Assembly: GCF_910592395.1 (NCBI RefSeq)
Contig: NC_088326.1
Span: 2,115,001-2,179,000, forward strand
Source of the DNA: Lineus longissimus
Taxonomy: Eukaryota > Nemertea > Pilidiophora > Heteronemertea > Lineidae
Direction of reading: 5' to 3'
Length of the DNA stretch: 64,000 nucleotides
In this document: piece by piece, positions 40,384 to 49,940 of the stretch
Numbering within the stretch: position 1 is the first letter of the stretch
Layout of the letters: each line of letters begins with the position of its first letter
The notes under the pieces: model-generated
Database searches by the model: none
What the model saw: the letters and a program-made list of their open reading frames with translations, nothing else
Told to the model about the DNA's origin: nothing
Made by a program: the position numbers and the translations under genes

Positions 40384-41917
40384 ACGTGGTCGCAAACAAT
40401 GAATTTCGCAATGGTTCTGTACGCATGCAGAGAAAACGTTGCTAAATCTGTGTGTAAAGTCCTTTAGTTACGGTAACTTGAATACCAGTCCCGGGAACGC
40501 GTTTCATTATTGACGTGAAACCTCATCACGATTATAACTAACTGTCGTCATCATATTTCACTTCAAGCTGCAGTGCGTGAATGGTTTCCATCACGATTTT
40601 CTATTGTGTTCACACAATCATGGCCCCCATATCACATCTCTTCCAAAGGCCATTTGAGAATATGAAATTGGACTCCCAATGTATATTTTAGCCTCTTCGA
40701 CTTCAAGGCAATACATTTCATTTCGACCAATTTCCTTTTAAAGATATGATTTTAACACCGGTGGCCATTTTGAATGTAATTCGCGACATCACGTTTCATA
40801 ACGTCAACGATCACGTGACTAATTATTTCCACCGGCGTCGCAATCTATTTCCATATCGAAATGTAACACATCCGATGTAACGCTATCCCGGCATCACCTG
40901 ACCAGATTACACTGACGGGTACTTGTGTTACAGTTGTGTAAAATCATGCCAATATCGTTATATTTTTGATCGCGCTTGTTATTTGTTTTTCATTCGTAAC
41001 TATAGCGACGGATTGAAATATTCCTGTATGGCGATGATGAGAAACAGCATAGAAGCCGTGTAGCTGTTGTATGTGCGTGGAATAATAGCTCAAGACCTGA
41101 TACATTGCCTCATTGTCATTAAACTGTATCACATTTCAAAGCCGCCGCATGAAATACAGAGGTCACGTTAAGAAACTCGGCAGCAATCGCTTAACAATCG
41201 CATGCAGTGGGACCACTGATTGCGATTTGCCTGAATCGCACTGGGTTTGCGTAACCTCAGAACCAAACCCTTTGTTTGGGTGTTTGGGCGTGTAGTTGTT
41301 TGTAAAATATCCGTAAAGAGTGCGGCTTGGCAATTGTGATGTGCCAAATCGCATTCAGTGATGACCCAACAATGCGATTTGATGCCATTAGATAATGCCA
41401 TATTTGCATTGTTCGCGTAAAGTGACAAAGCGCTGTCGCATGTGCTGTCCTAATCGCATCTAGTGCAAGCCCACCCCGACCACGTCACCAACTCCATGCA
41501 CACAAACATGCACAGAGACATGCACAGAGACATGCACCTGCATATTTGATTCATTCTATAATCTGTTCTGAGAATTCTTCGACGTAACAAATTTGAGGCA
41601 AAAACATAAATTTCGGTTACGTCACAATGAAAGTGTGAGCGGACTTGGTGTGTTATGACTAAAGCATGATTAAGTAAATAATTGCATAATTCATTACGGG
41701 AAACATCATGTGTGTAAAGAAAGTACCATGTAATCTGTGGGAAAACACAGTCGGCATGGCCATGAGTACAGTGCTAATCAGAAGTAAAATAACGCCTTTG
41801 TTATGAATTATGAAATCGTGAATACATGAATATCATAGTCTGAAGCGTGCCAGGGATTTTCCAGCGTTACCTATATCAACCCGTTCAGCTTTGGTGCGTT
41901 TCTTCTGGCACGCATCC

Positions 41918-41930
41918 GGGGGGGGGGGGG
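41918..41930 (+). repeat. Poly-G run (13 nt)
   Basis: Thirteen consecutive G, followed by a G-rich tail to about 41950. Confidence 0.95.
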
Positions 41931-42055
41931 TAAGGGGAGGGCGGTATGGGTCCACCCCACCCGTCATATCTTAGAAAATACAAGAATGCTATTTGCCCCG
42001 CCAGCAAAAACCCTGAGTCGCTTGTATGCCCGTGCGTATTTTCAATATGCAATTT

Positions 42056-42091
42056 AACCATGGATAGCATAAAATCACAAGTGAACAAATA
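42056..42091 (+). repeat. 36 bp perfect inverted repeat, left arm
   Basis: The 36 bases beginning AACCATGGATAGCATAAAAT are the exact reverse complement of 43326-43361. The arms enclose about 1.23 kb that includes the fold-back hairpin and the adapter-like 15-mer. Confidence 0.95.
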
Positions 42092-42127
42092 AACAACTCA
42101 TTTATGATTTCGATACTGGGATTAAGG

Positions 42128-42293
42128 AATTGAACCCGAGGCGGAGGACCTTGGTTGAGTTACCAAGACACTCTCGGGTGGAGCTAAAATACAGTCCAAA
42201 CCCGAGCCGATAGGCGAGGGTTTGGACGAAATTTTAGCTCCACCCGAGAGTGTCTTGGTAACTCAACCAAGGTCCGAAGCCGAGGGTTCAATT
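42128..42293 (+). repeat. Fold-back hairpin with perfect 45 nt arms
   Basis: Nested complementary blocks: AATTGAACCC (42128-42137) with GGGTTCAATT (42284-42293); a perfect 45 nt arm (42146-42190) with its complement (42231-42275); and GTCCAAACCC (42194-42203) with GGGTTTGGAC (42218-42227), leaving a 14 nt loop. Mismatches are confined to the short joints. This is a MITE-like fold-back or cruciform sequence with no coding capacity. Confidence 0.95.
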
Positions 42294-42925
42294 TCTATTC
42301 TAAAATACCTCAAACTTAAAAAGATAGGCCACGAAATAACTTGAATATGTGCGAATTTGGCAAATTCCATCCATCGCCTGCCCGGAGCGCCGGTAGCGCC
42401 GTTGTTTACATTATGTTACGGCAGCGCGTATAGGAAGTCCGGATCGGCTCGCTCAAGTGACGCTAAAATCCGCGCAAATGGGCTATTTGGAGCGTTTTTC
42501 TAAGCAAATATGTGTAGTGCTCATTAAAAAACTTAGGGTGGTTGATGCTTCCTTGGCTGATTTGTGTTTGAAGCAGTGTTTTGAGAGCCTCAAACTTCTG
42601 AAGTGAGCTGTGTGCATGGTTCCACATTTTAGTGCAACCCGAGGGAACTTTGGTAGAGCATCTTGGTTGCGTGTCCAAAACACTCCACTCTCAGAACGAG
42701 GCTTATGCATTTTCCATTTAAAAGTTGACTTTACGGTACCAAGGTATTTTAGAATAGCTTATTCAACCTCATGATCATTAATTCAACAGATGGCAAGACC
42801 TGGTGGAGTAACTCATTTATCAATTACTTAATTATGCAAGGAGATTCTATTGGGCGTGAGGATTTTTTCACTGGAAGATGGAGGGAGATTTTCAGCAAGG
42901 CGTGTATGCATACAATCACAAGTCG

Positions 42926-42940
42926 GTGCTCTTCCGATCT
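42926..42940 (+). other. 15-mer identical to the end of an Illumina TruSeq adapter
   Basis: GTGCTCTTCCGATCT matches the 3' end of the standard Illumina read-2 adapter as I know it; the last 13 bases also match the read-1 adapter. A chance 15-base match in 64 kb is improbable, so a residual adapter in a read or assembly join is likely. Confidence 0.6.
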
Positions 42941-43325
42941 GTGTTGTTGTACTCCCTTCCTGACGATACCTCAGATCAAAATACCCAGCCATTTCAATCA
43001 TAAAAAGCCGCCATCTCATAACAAAACAACTCAGATCCACCTTCATTGCAAACTTCGAAACTGCCACGGCAGAAAAGTTACGCTTTTGCATCCGAACTCT
43101 TCTGAAACATCGGGAAAGAACTGATTTAGAAATCAGAAAGACGAATCGAATACATCCCATGTACTTGAAATTAGCATTACTTATTGGAATCTAAGTTATG
43201 CAAAACATGTTCTATCACAAGAAGTGGATATAATTAGTACAATTAACTCTAATGGGGACGCGGTGAATGGGATTCTCATCATCTCCAGCGTTAGGAATTT
43301 TTGATGATGCATGGATATGCATGCA

Positions 43326-43361
43326 TATTTGTTCACTTGTGATTTTATGCTATCCATGGTT
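43326..43361 (-). repeat. 36 bp perfect inverted repeat, right arm
   Basis: Exact reverse complement of 42056-42091. Outside the 36 bases the flanks diverge at once (CAATATGCAATTT against AAAACG), so this is a sharply bounded match. Confidence 0.95.
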
Positions 43362-44975
43362 CGTTTTCTGTAAAGAAGTTGGCCTTTCGAGGGTGTTCCG
43401 CCACAGAACCACAGAGCTTTGTGGTCAGTGTGAGGTTCTCTGGCCAGTATTCCTCTTTGTTCTTCACTAGGGAGCAGTCCTGAAGCACATGAGCTGGAGT
43501 CTAGTCCCAAGCTCCATTGTGCAGACTGTCATCTAGTAGCTGAATATGACGAATGGAATCTAGTGACTACTGACGTCACTTATTGAATCAATCTCCGGAC
43601 GAATCTGGAAGGGCGACCTTTATCGAAAATCAGTATCCTATTAGCTAAACCCTGACGATTAGAACAAAGGTTCGGAGAACAGGTAATCTTCAATGTCATA
43701 CACAACTTGAACCAGATTGGCGCTCATTGATATCGGGAGACTGTGGGACTGAAATCCTGACTTGTTCAAATACGGTAAAATGCGAAAATGAAATTGGAAT
43801 TACTAAAGGGACCGACGAAGCCTGAAATATGGCTTTGTTTAGAGTTTTGCCGTTTCCGCTACCGTTGACCCGCGGACAGGTACATGACACCAAACAGCAC
43901 CGCTGACCCGCGGAGTGGCACACGCTACTTTCTAGAAAAATTGACTCCATACACAGCAAATGGTACAAATGCAATTATTCCTCAGCTATTTGGTCAATCA
44001 CAGACAGTATGTTTAAAGCTAATTGTAATAGCTAAATTCCTGAAAAGGAACAGCAGATTATGATACAGATATTTAGCAAATTTTGAAGAGTATGTTTTGC
44101 ACGATAACCAAGCCACATAAAACACACTGACTGGAAAAAAGGTAAGTTTCTCCTTCGCTTGGACCTGTCTAATAGTCCTAATTCCGATGTTGGTAAAATC
44201 ACTGCAAAATAATATTATGATACAAGGAACAGCATTAGGAGGCACAAGGATAAATAAATATCATAGTTTACTGTTCCATTTCCAAGCAATTTTGCTGCAG
44301 CTAACAACTGCTTTATGACATAATTGGGCAAATGCTAATGATGGGAAAATATGAGATTGATTAAAGACCAGGAACAATGAGACAATCAAAATACAGTAGA
44401 GGAAATGCCGGAGGAAATGCATATGACATAATGAGGCAGAAGTCGTAAAACTGTTGTATTGAAAGTTTGACAAAGAAAAAAACCATACGCCCTCTCCCCA
44501 TTAAAGTACATTTTCATCTTTTTGCCAAGTCACGCAGTATTTGTCCAATCGAAATCATCAAATTCTGCTTCCCAGGTGTAGCTGTTGCACGCCAGCCAAT
44601 CCAAGTGGTTGATACATAGAATTTGGCAGGACCTTGTCTGCCGTACTGACCAATCAGGGGCTTACAGCTCTGACTCTGCGGGGCAGTAGTAGAATATCAG
44701 AAAGGGTTGGTTTGGATGAAACATGTGCCCTGTTAGAAATGGACGAAGCTATGAAAGTGACGTCATGCCATCTCTCTTTGCAGAGAAAAGCCACTGTCAG
44801 TCATGATGTTGCTTTTCGCTAGTTCTAAAAAAAGAAACAACACAGAGTGATTGTAAGACACCAGTTGGGCTGCAATAAAATATGCATCTTGTAAAGGAAT
44901 ACCACTTAATAAATACCACTTTCCTCACACGCAACATTTTTTAGAACTTCATCTCGTTTTGGCCGATCAGAAAAC

Positions 44976-45064
44976 CAGAATCCTGCTTCTCCGGCGCAGT
45001 CTTTAGAACTTAACCAATGCAGAAATCCTGAAGCACCGGCGCAGTCTACAGATCAAACCAATCA
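44976..45064 (+). repeat. Two 44 bp tandem units next to the T1 exon donor
   Basis: Units at 44976-45019 and 45020-45064 share CAGAA, ATCCTG, CCGGCGCAGTCT, AGA and AACCAAT. The same CTTC-CCGGCGC and AACCAATC pieces occur at about 22635-22700. They lie in the intron, roughly 120 bp downstream of the T1 exon. Confidence 0.7.
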
Positions 45065-45184
45065 CAAGGAGATATTTCTAAATACTTGCGGGTTTGATTT
45101 GAGGTAAGTGGTGAATGTAAGACAAGGTGAAGGGGTTATTGGACATTTTAAGGGACAGCGAGAGAGACGAGTGCGTTGCCTTAC

Positions 45185-45715
45185 CTTTGCACAAGTTGAG
45201 GAATAGGGTTCGTCAAAAAGGGCCCATATTTTCGGTTTGACTTTCTGCCAACATGTGAGGTCTCCTGACAAATATTGTTCCTCTAAGCCGAACTTTTTCA
45301 TAATATCCTCATCTGAAGGCTTGTCCGTATCTAAGTCTAACCTGTCCAGTATCGCCAGTGTCTCTTGGGTGTCTCTGTGCGTGGTGTACGTCATCCAGCA
45401 ACATGGCTCAACTTGGTTGGAATCAAGGCCCCAGAACTCCAGTTCCTCCTCGAACAGGGGACCGCATACATCGGTAGGGTAGTGTAACTTCCCAGTCCGA
45501 TAATAATTGAGAATTTGAGCAAATACACCGGGGTGACGGTCAAAGAAGTACTCGTTTAGAACGGGGTCATAATTGGCTAAAGCCTCCGTCAGACGTGACA
45601 GTCTTGTGGCGGGAATCTTTTTGAGAGTTGCCTTGTACGTCTCGTGACGTATCCCGCCGACGTTTAGTATGACCCGGTTCTCGGCGTCCGTCATCACATT
45701 CTGGTCATTAAACAT
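45185..45715 (-). CDS. Shaw: Shaw-type (Kv3) voltage-gated K+ channel, T1-domain coding exon
   Basis: This exon codes for 177 residues that I recognise as the cytoplasmic N-terminus of a Shaw/Kv3 potassium channel. The T1 tetramerisation domain runs from about residue 13 (RVILNVGG) to about 110. It carries the non-Shaker zinc motif H-x5-C-x20-C-C at H78, C84, C105 and C106, which in this family bridges neighbouring subunits. The core ([34 protein letters not shown]) is nearly identical to other Shaw channels. The exon ends with [15 protein letters not shown], just before S1, at a consensus donor CAAAG|GTAAGG (intron starts at 45184), in phase 0. I chose ATG at 45715 because it sits a few residues before the domain, as in Drosophila Shaw. 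The open frame continues upstream to 45778, so a longer N-terminus is possible. It joins the 11594-12503 exon in frame. Confidence 0.96.
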
Positions 45716-45778
45716 GATTGTGCTTTGTTGCGGTTGTAGCGGGAACACTACAGATGTATCCGCAAATTTGAATATATC
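45716..45778 (-). other. 5' UTR or N-terminal extension upstream of the Shaw ATG, with candidate splice acceptor
   Basis: Reading the minus strand, GTGTGTTCTTTAG ends at 45779 and could be a splice acceptor. From 45778 the frame is open for 21 codons into the ATG at 45715. The base before the AG makes an in-frame TAG if the DNA is read through, so an unspliced transcript would have to start at the 45715 ATG. Either this is 5' UTR of the first coding exon, or an upstream exon joins at 45778. The sequence alone cannot decide. Confidence 0.4.
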
Positions 45779-48176
45779 CTAAAGAACACACGGTTTGTGA
45801 TAAAACCGGAGAAAAACGACACACACACTCACAGGCTGTCACAGCTTAATCCAAGTTTTCCTGCTAACATTGCGATATAATAATCCAAAATGCTATAATC
45901 TAAGAAAGAGAAAATGATTTGAAAATCCTTTTTTGATTTTTGTTTCGTCGGAATCTCTATTATCATCCCATCCCGTCGATTTTTGACGTTTTCTGTCTTG
46001 CGACGCTTTGTCGTTTGGTCCCGCTGGCGGCCATCTTTAAAATCATCATTGCGCTGTGGCCTTCACGTCAACACAGTTTTCTCGTCGTTCTCGCAGAAAT
46101 CACAGCGTCTGATGACCTGAAATGACAGTAAAATAAGATACATACTTATCAGTATAATCCTATAGGCAAGAATTAGATTAACAATATCCAAAAGAATGTC
46201 AAAGACTTTTCAGAAAACGAACTCGGAATCCTTGCAGTCCAAGCCGAGCATCACCAGTCCTAATCGAAAATAATTCAGCATCACCAATATTCATAATTTA
46301 TGTATCATTACAAAACCAGCACAGACCGTTCTCAAATTAAAGGCATTCGAACCCGCAGCTCCAGCGGTTAAAATTTAAAACACGACACTACACCGCGCGC
46401 ACACTTTTTGTAAAAAAATGTCCGAGGACTTTCGGAAGCGTGCTGCAACGCGTCGTAGCTAGGACAACCTGGTGTACACATTATTTTATTCCCACCACTG
46501 ATTGGTGTATAGACCATCTGTAGAAAGGAGATCAATATATTGAGCGGAGAGCTCGCACTTAACGCTGTGAATAAAATTCATTGTCCCCAACGGTTTTCGC
46601 TTTCAGCACCTTATTAAATATTGTGTGCTGGTGTTTTATTCATTGTGAGCGTCCTTAGGCAAGACACTTTGTGTGGTTAGCCTATGTTTCGCATACGGCG
46701 TCATTGTGTATGTCTACTGGGTGTTTTTCGCGCTGTAAATTAATGTCCTTGTGAATATGCTAAGTTCCCAATAGCGGTCCATTCTGTCAGGCCCAGTGCC
46801 CGATCTAGGGCCAGAGGAGGAAGATACATGTAACGTTGAAATTTTGGTAAACCGCCCATAAAATCGCCAGGGCGCCCTCTTTTTTCAGGAGCGTCCTCCC
46901 TTTCTCGGGCTATCGACATTGCCTGTTCTTTTATGCTATTCTTTGAAGACGAGCGCCTCTTGCGGTTAAATGGCCGAACTTCGTCGAGTTAATGGGTCAG
47001 CCCAAATCTCCGTCGCTCGCTGTATTAGTACATAAGCAGTTTCAAATCGCACCAGTTTATTTCCGCTGGATTAAATCAAATGAAATGTCAAAGTTACAAC
47101 AAAGTTAAATTTGTTATGCGTTCGAAACCCTGGATCATTGTTTCCTAAACAAGATCATATTTTATACCATTCATCCTATTGACCCTGTCCGACACTTAAC
47201 CTGGTTGCATCTGTTACTCCAGCCATTTCAGATGGAATGATACCAATTCAACCTAAGATATTAACTGAGATTATGCGGCGTACCAGGCACGTACTCCAGT
47301 AGGCTTGGTAGGCCTAACATATCGGGTAGTCGAGAAGCACATTATCGTGTTACATGTATAATAGATATTTTTAACTTTTTGAATTCTAGCGATGCCTAGC
47401 GATATTGCAGATTAAAATGTGCGTTTTCATAAGCTTCTTATCCTCGTACATTATTATCTGCTGGAATCGAAATAAAAGCCCGGGCCTGCGTCACAGGAAT
47501 CATATAGGCCTACAACGTACAGTACTTATTCTAAACCTGAACATTTCATTATCATCTGTTCATAGCTACATGTTTCATTTTGATTAGGTAGCTCAAGTCA
47601 AATTAAGTTGAAGCTTTTCAAGGAGCATCTCGTCGTTTCTCACCGCAACGAGAGTATCATGTACTGAGGCAGCTGGCAGACGATAGGATCTCAACAAACA
47701 ATCAGCGACTGGGTACGTATTGACGAACTAATAACTTGCGGCTGGCTCCGTATTGATGTTTCCTATTAACACAATAGAGACTCAGCTATAGAAGCGAAGA
47801 TGCTCTGACTAATAAAAACAATAAGGATGTTTACATTGGCAGTTCGAGGACCGTTCGGTTTAAGTTGAAATCATTTCGATATTGTCAGAGACGAATGTAC
47901 AAGGGTCGAGAGGGGTGACGCCATTATCTAGCCGCAGATTCACACCAAAATGGCAAGGGAGTGAGCACAAACAACAAAGTACATTACCCATGATTCGCCG
48001 ACAGAAACCCAGGTTCCATGTGTTAAAAGTGTTGCCATTCCGGTAAAATCTTCATGGCAGTATTTAGCGATGTGGTTCTCATTACAACTCTCTAAAGGGA
48101 CAGGTTTGGCATGAAATATGTTCATGAACAGCTTCCAGAAAGGAGAATCGGCATGATGCTTTATTCATGCATTTTT

Positions 48177-48196
48177 GATTGATTGATTGATTGATT
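48177..48196 (+). repeat. (GATT)5 microsatellite
   Basis: Five consecutive GATT units. Confidence 0.95.
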
Positions 48197-48790
48197 AACT
48201 GACAGATGAGACGCCTTTGTCGTGGTTATTAAAGGGTTAAGACGAAGTAATCGACAAGAACAGGTTGTTGAATCGATCAACATATCGGCTTGTCAATTAG
48301 GCACTAATGACGCCCGTGACGTCACAATGAAGTCATTCACCCGTCCCCAGGGATGTCAATCATGTATTGTACCGTTAGCAATTAATCTCTAGGGTGAGAT
48401 AGGATGTTTCGATGAGGTCAAAGGTCAGAATCAATACACGGGGATTTCGATTTTCACTCAGGATTTCGCTTTCTTAGAACATGGATCATTATCGGTTCTG
48501 AACCATAGCCTTTCCTTAAAGATCGGAGGAACTGCGAAATATATTGAATTTCTTGAGAAACGCATGATTGACATAATATGGTACAAGTCACCCCAATTGA
48601 TAAGCACCTCTGGTAGTGGACGTCAATTATAGGAATTGAGAATGGGCCACTTTATACGGCCGGTGCACAGCAGCGGAAGAGCTTCTTATAAACATAGTAT
48701 GACTAAAAGCGACGACATCGGGGAACCGTACATCTTTCACAGGTTCAATGGCGCTATGAGTTGATGACTCCTTTGCAAAAGTAACTCGCC

Positions 48791-48990
48791 ACAATAAAAC
48801 AACTCGCATTTTTAGTCCCAGCCACACCCGAAATCCATCCCAGTTTGCCCTTTTTGTTCGTTTTGAAATGACAATGGCGGGAAAAAACGAGATCAAAGGG
48901 GGTCGTGGTTGGTGTTAGGCGATAGGGGGCACCCTGCACTAACATGCCATTCCAGTTGCTACAATAAACAACTAGCATTTTTAGCCCCAT
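48791..48990 (+). repeat. Short direct repeat, period about 170 bp
   Basis: ACAATAAAACAACTCGCATT at 48791-48810 recurs with two changes at 48961-48979, each followed by TTTAG. The sequence between shows little further similarity. Confidence 0.55.
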
Positions 48991-49604
48991 GCTGGTGCCG
49001 CTGTCTGGAAGGTGTGGTAGCACCGGTATTGATACCTGTCATTGCACAGTTCTTTTAAGAGGGAGCGTAGCAACTCCCTGCAGACAAGCGAAATTAACAT
49101 TCAGTCTGAATGAATTTTGCGTCTAGCGCATCAAGGGCATTTGCACCCCTAGTGGTTCATAATCGAATCAAAGCGAGTCTAATAACTTTCTGTCTGTAGA
49201 GGTAAATCTAATTTCCCGTTAGTGAAACCTCGAACATGAACAAAACAACGATGATACATCGCTTCGCAGATTAACTCCACTGCAGACAAAAATGAGCCTC
49301 TTCGGCAATGCATTCCAAACTAGGGAATCATTATTACCAATGCATTGTGTATAGTTTCTCTATGAAGATACACGAGCAGTATCGGTCAACTGTAGATGAA
49401 TTGAACATTGCTGTTACAATACCATAAACGACAGTACACATGTGTGCATGTTTTTGCGATGCTTTCGTGCCAATATACCAATTGACAGCGAAATGTATAT
49501 TGGAACTGAACATGACGTGACATGTTTCGTTGCCGGAGGTAGTTTGCTCTAAGGAGCGTTTACCAAATCACAACTCGTCATGACAATTTATAGTCTCCAG
49601 TCAG

Positions 49605-49880
49605 AATAATAATAATAATAATAATTTATTATATTAAAAGTGCTTTTGAATGAAAATCATTTGCAAAGCACCGTACAATTTAAAAAACAACACATAGTAA
49701 AAGAGAAAATTGTACATAGATATCAAAACATTCATAGAGATTAAAACATTTAGGTGCAGGTGTCGAAGTGTTCAATAAAAAGGTGAGTTTTAAGATGTTT
49801 TTTGAAGGCGCTGGACCAGAAGCGACCAAAACTAGCTTGTCTTCCAACTGTATGTCGTAATAGCCGATATCAACCAATCA
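49605..49880 (+). repeat. (AAT)n microsatellite followed by a probable interspersed-repeat fragment
   Basis: Seven AAT units (49605-49625) are followed by GTGCTTTT and CAAAGCACCGTACAAT, then a stretch reading GGTGAGTTTTAAGATGTTTT. This arrangement is common next to dispersed repeats in marine invertebrate genomes (recalled, not checked). The right boundary is uncertain. Confidence 0.45.
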
Positions 49881-49940
49881 GAACTCGTGTTATATAAAAA
49901 TTCGACACCTAATTAATTCAACCAATCAGAACTACGTGTA
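49863..49940 (+). repeat. Paired CAACCAATCAGAACT units
   Basis: TCAACCAATCAGAACT occurs at about 49869 and 49918, each followed by CGTGT after a base or two. It could be a short tandem repeat carrying CCAAT boxes. Confidence 0.5.

Larger units (their letters stand above)
12504..45184 (-). other. Shaw: 32.7 kb intron of the Shaw channel gene
   Basis: The intron is bounded by donor GTAAGG at 45184 and acceptor TTGCAG ending at 12504, in phase 0. It separates the T1 domain from the membrane domain. I see no convincing nested protein gene. The open frames inside are short, show no recognisable domain and are of a length expected by chance in A+T-rich DNA. The recognisable content is repetitive: two inverted 1.07 kb elements, minisatellites, a SINE, a dispersed 300 bp repeat and fold-back structures, each listed separately. 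Confidence 0.93.

Noticed and set aside
41163-41460. Recurring TGCGATTTG/AATCGCA words, considered as an array of binding sites or a CRISPR-like array
   Set aside because: Spacing is irregular and the repeats are only 7-9 bp. No array structure.
41505-41540. ACATGCACAGAGACATGCAC duplication
   Set aside because: A simple short tandem repeat of a few units with no wider structure.
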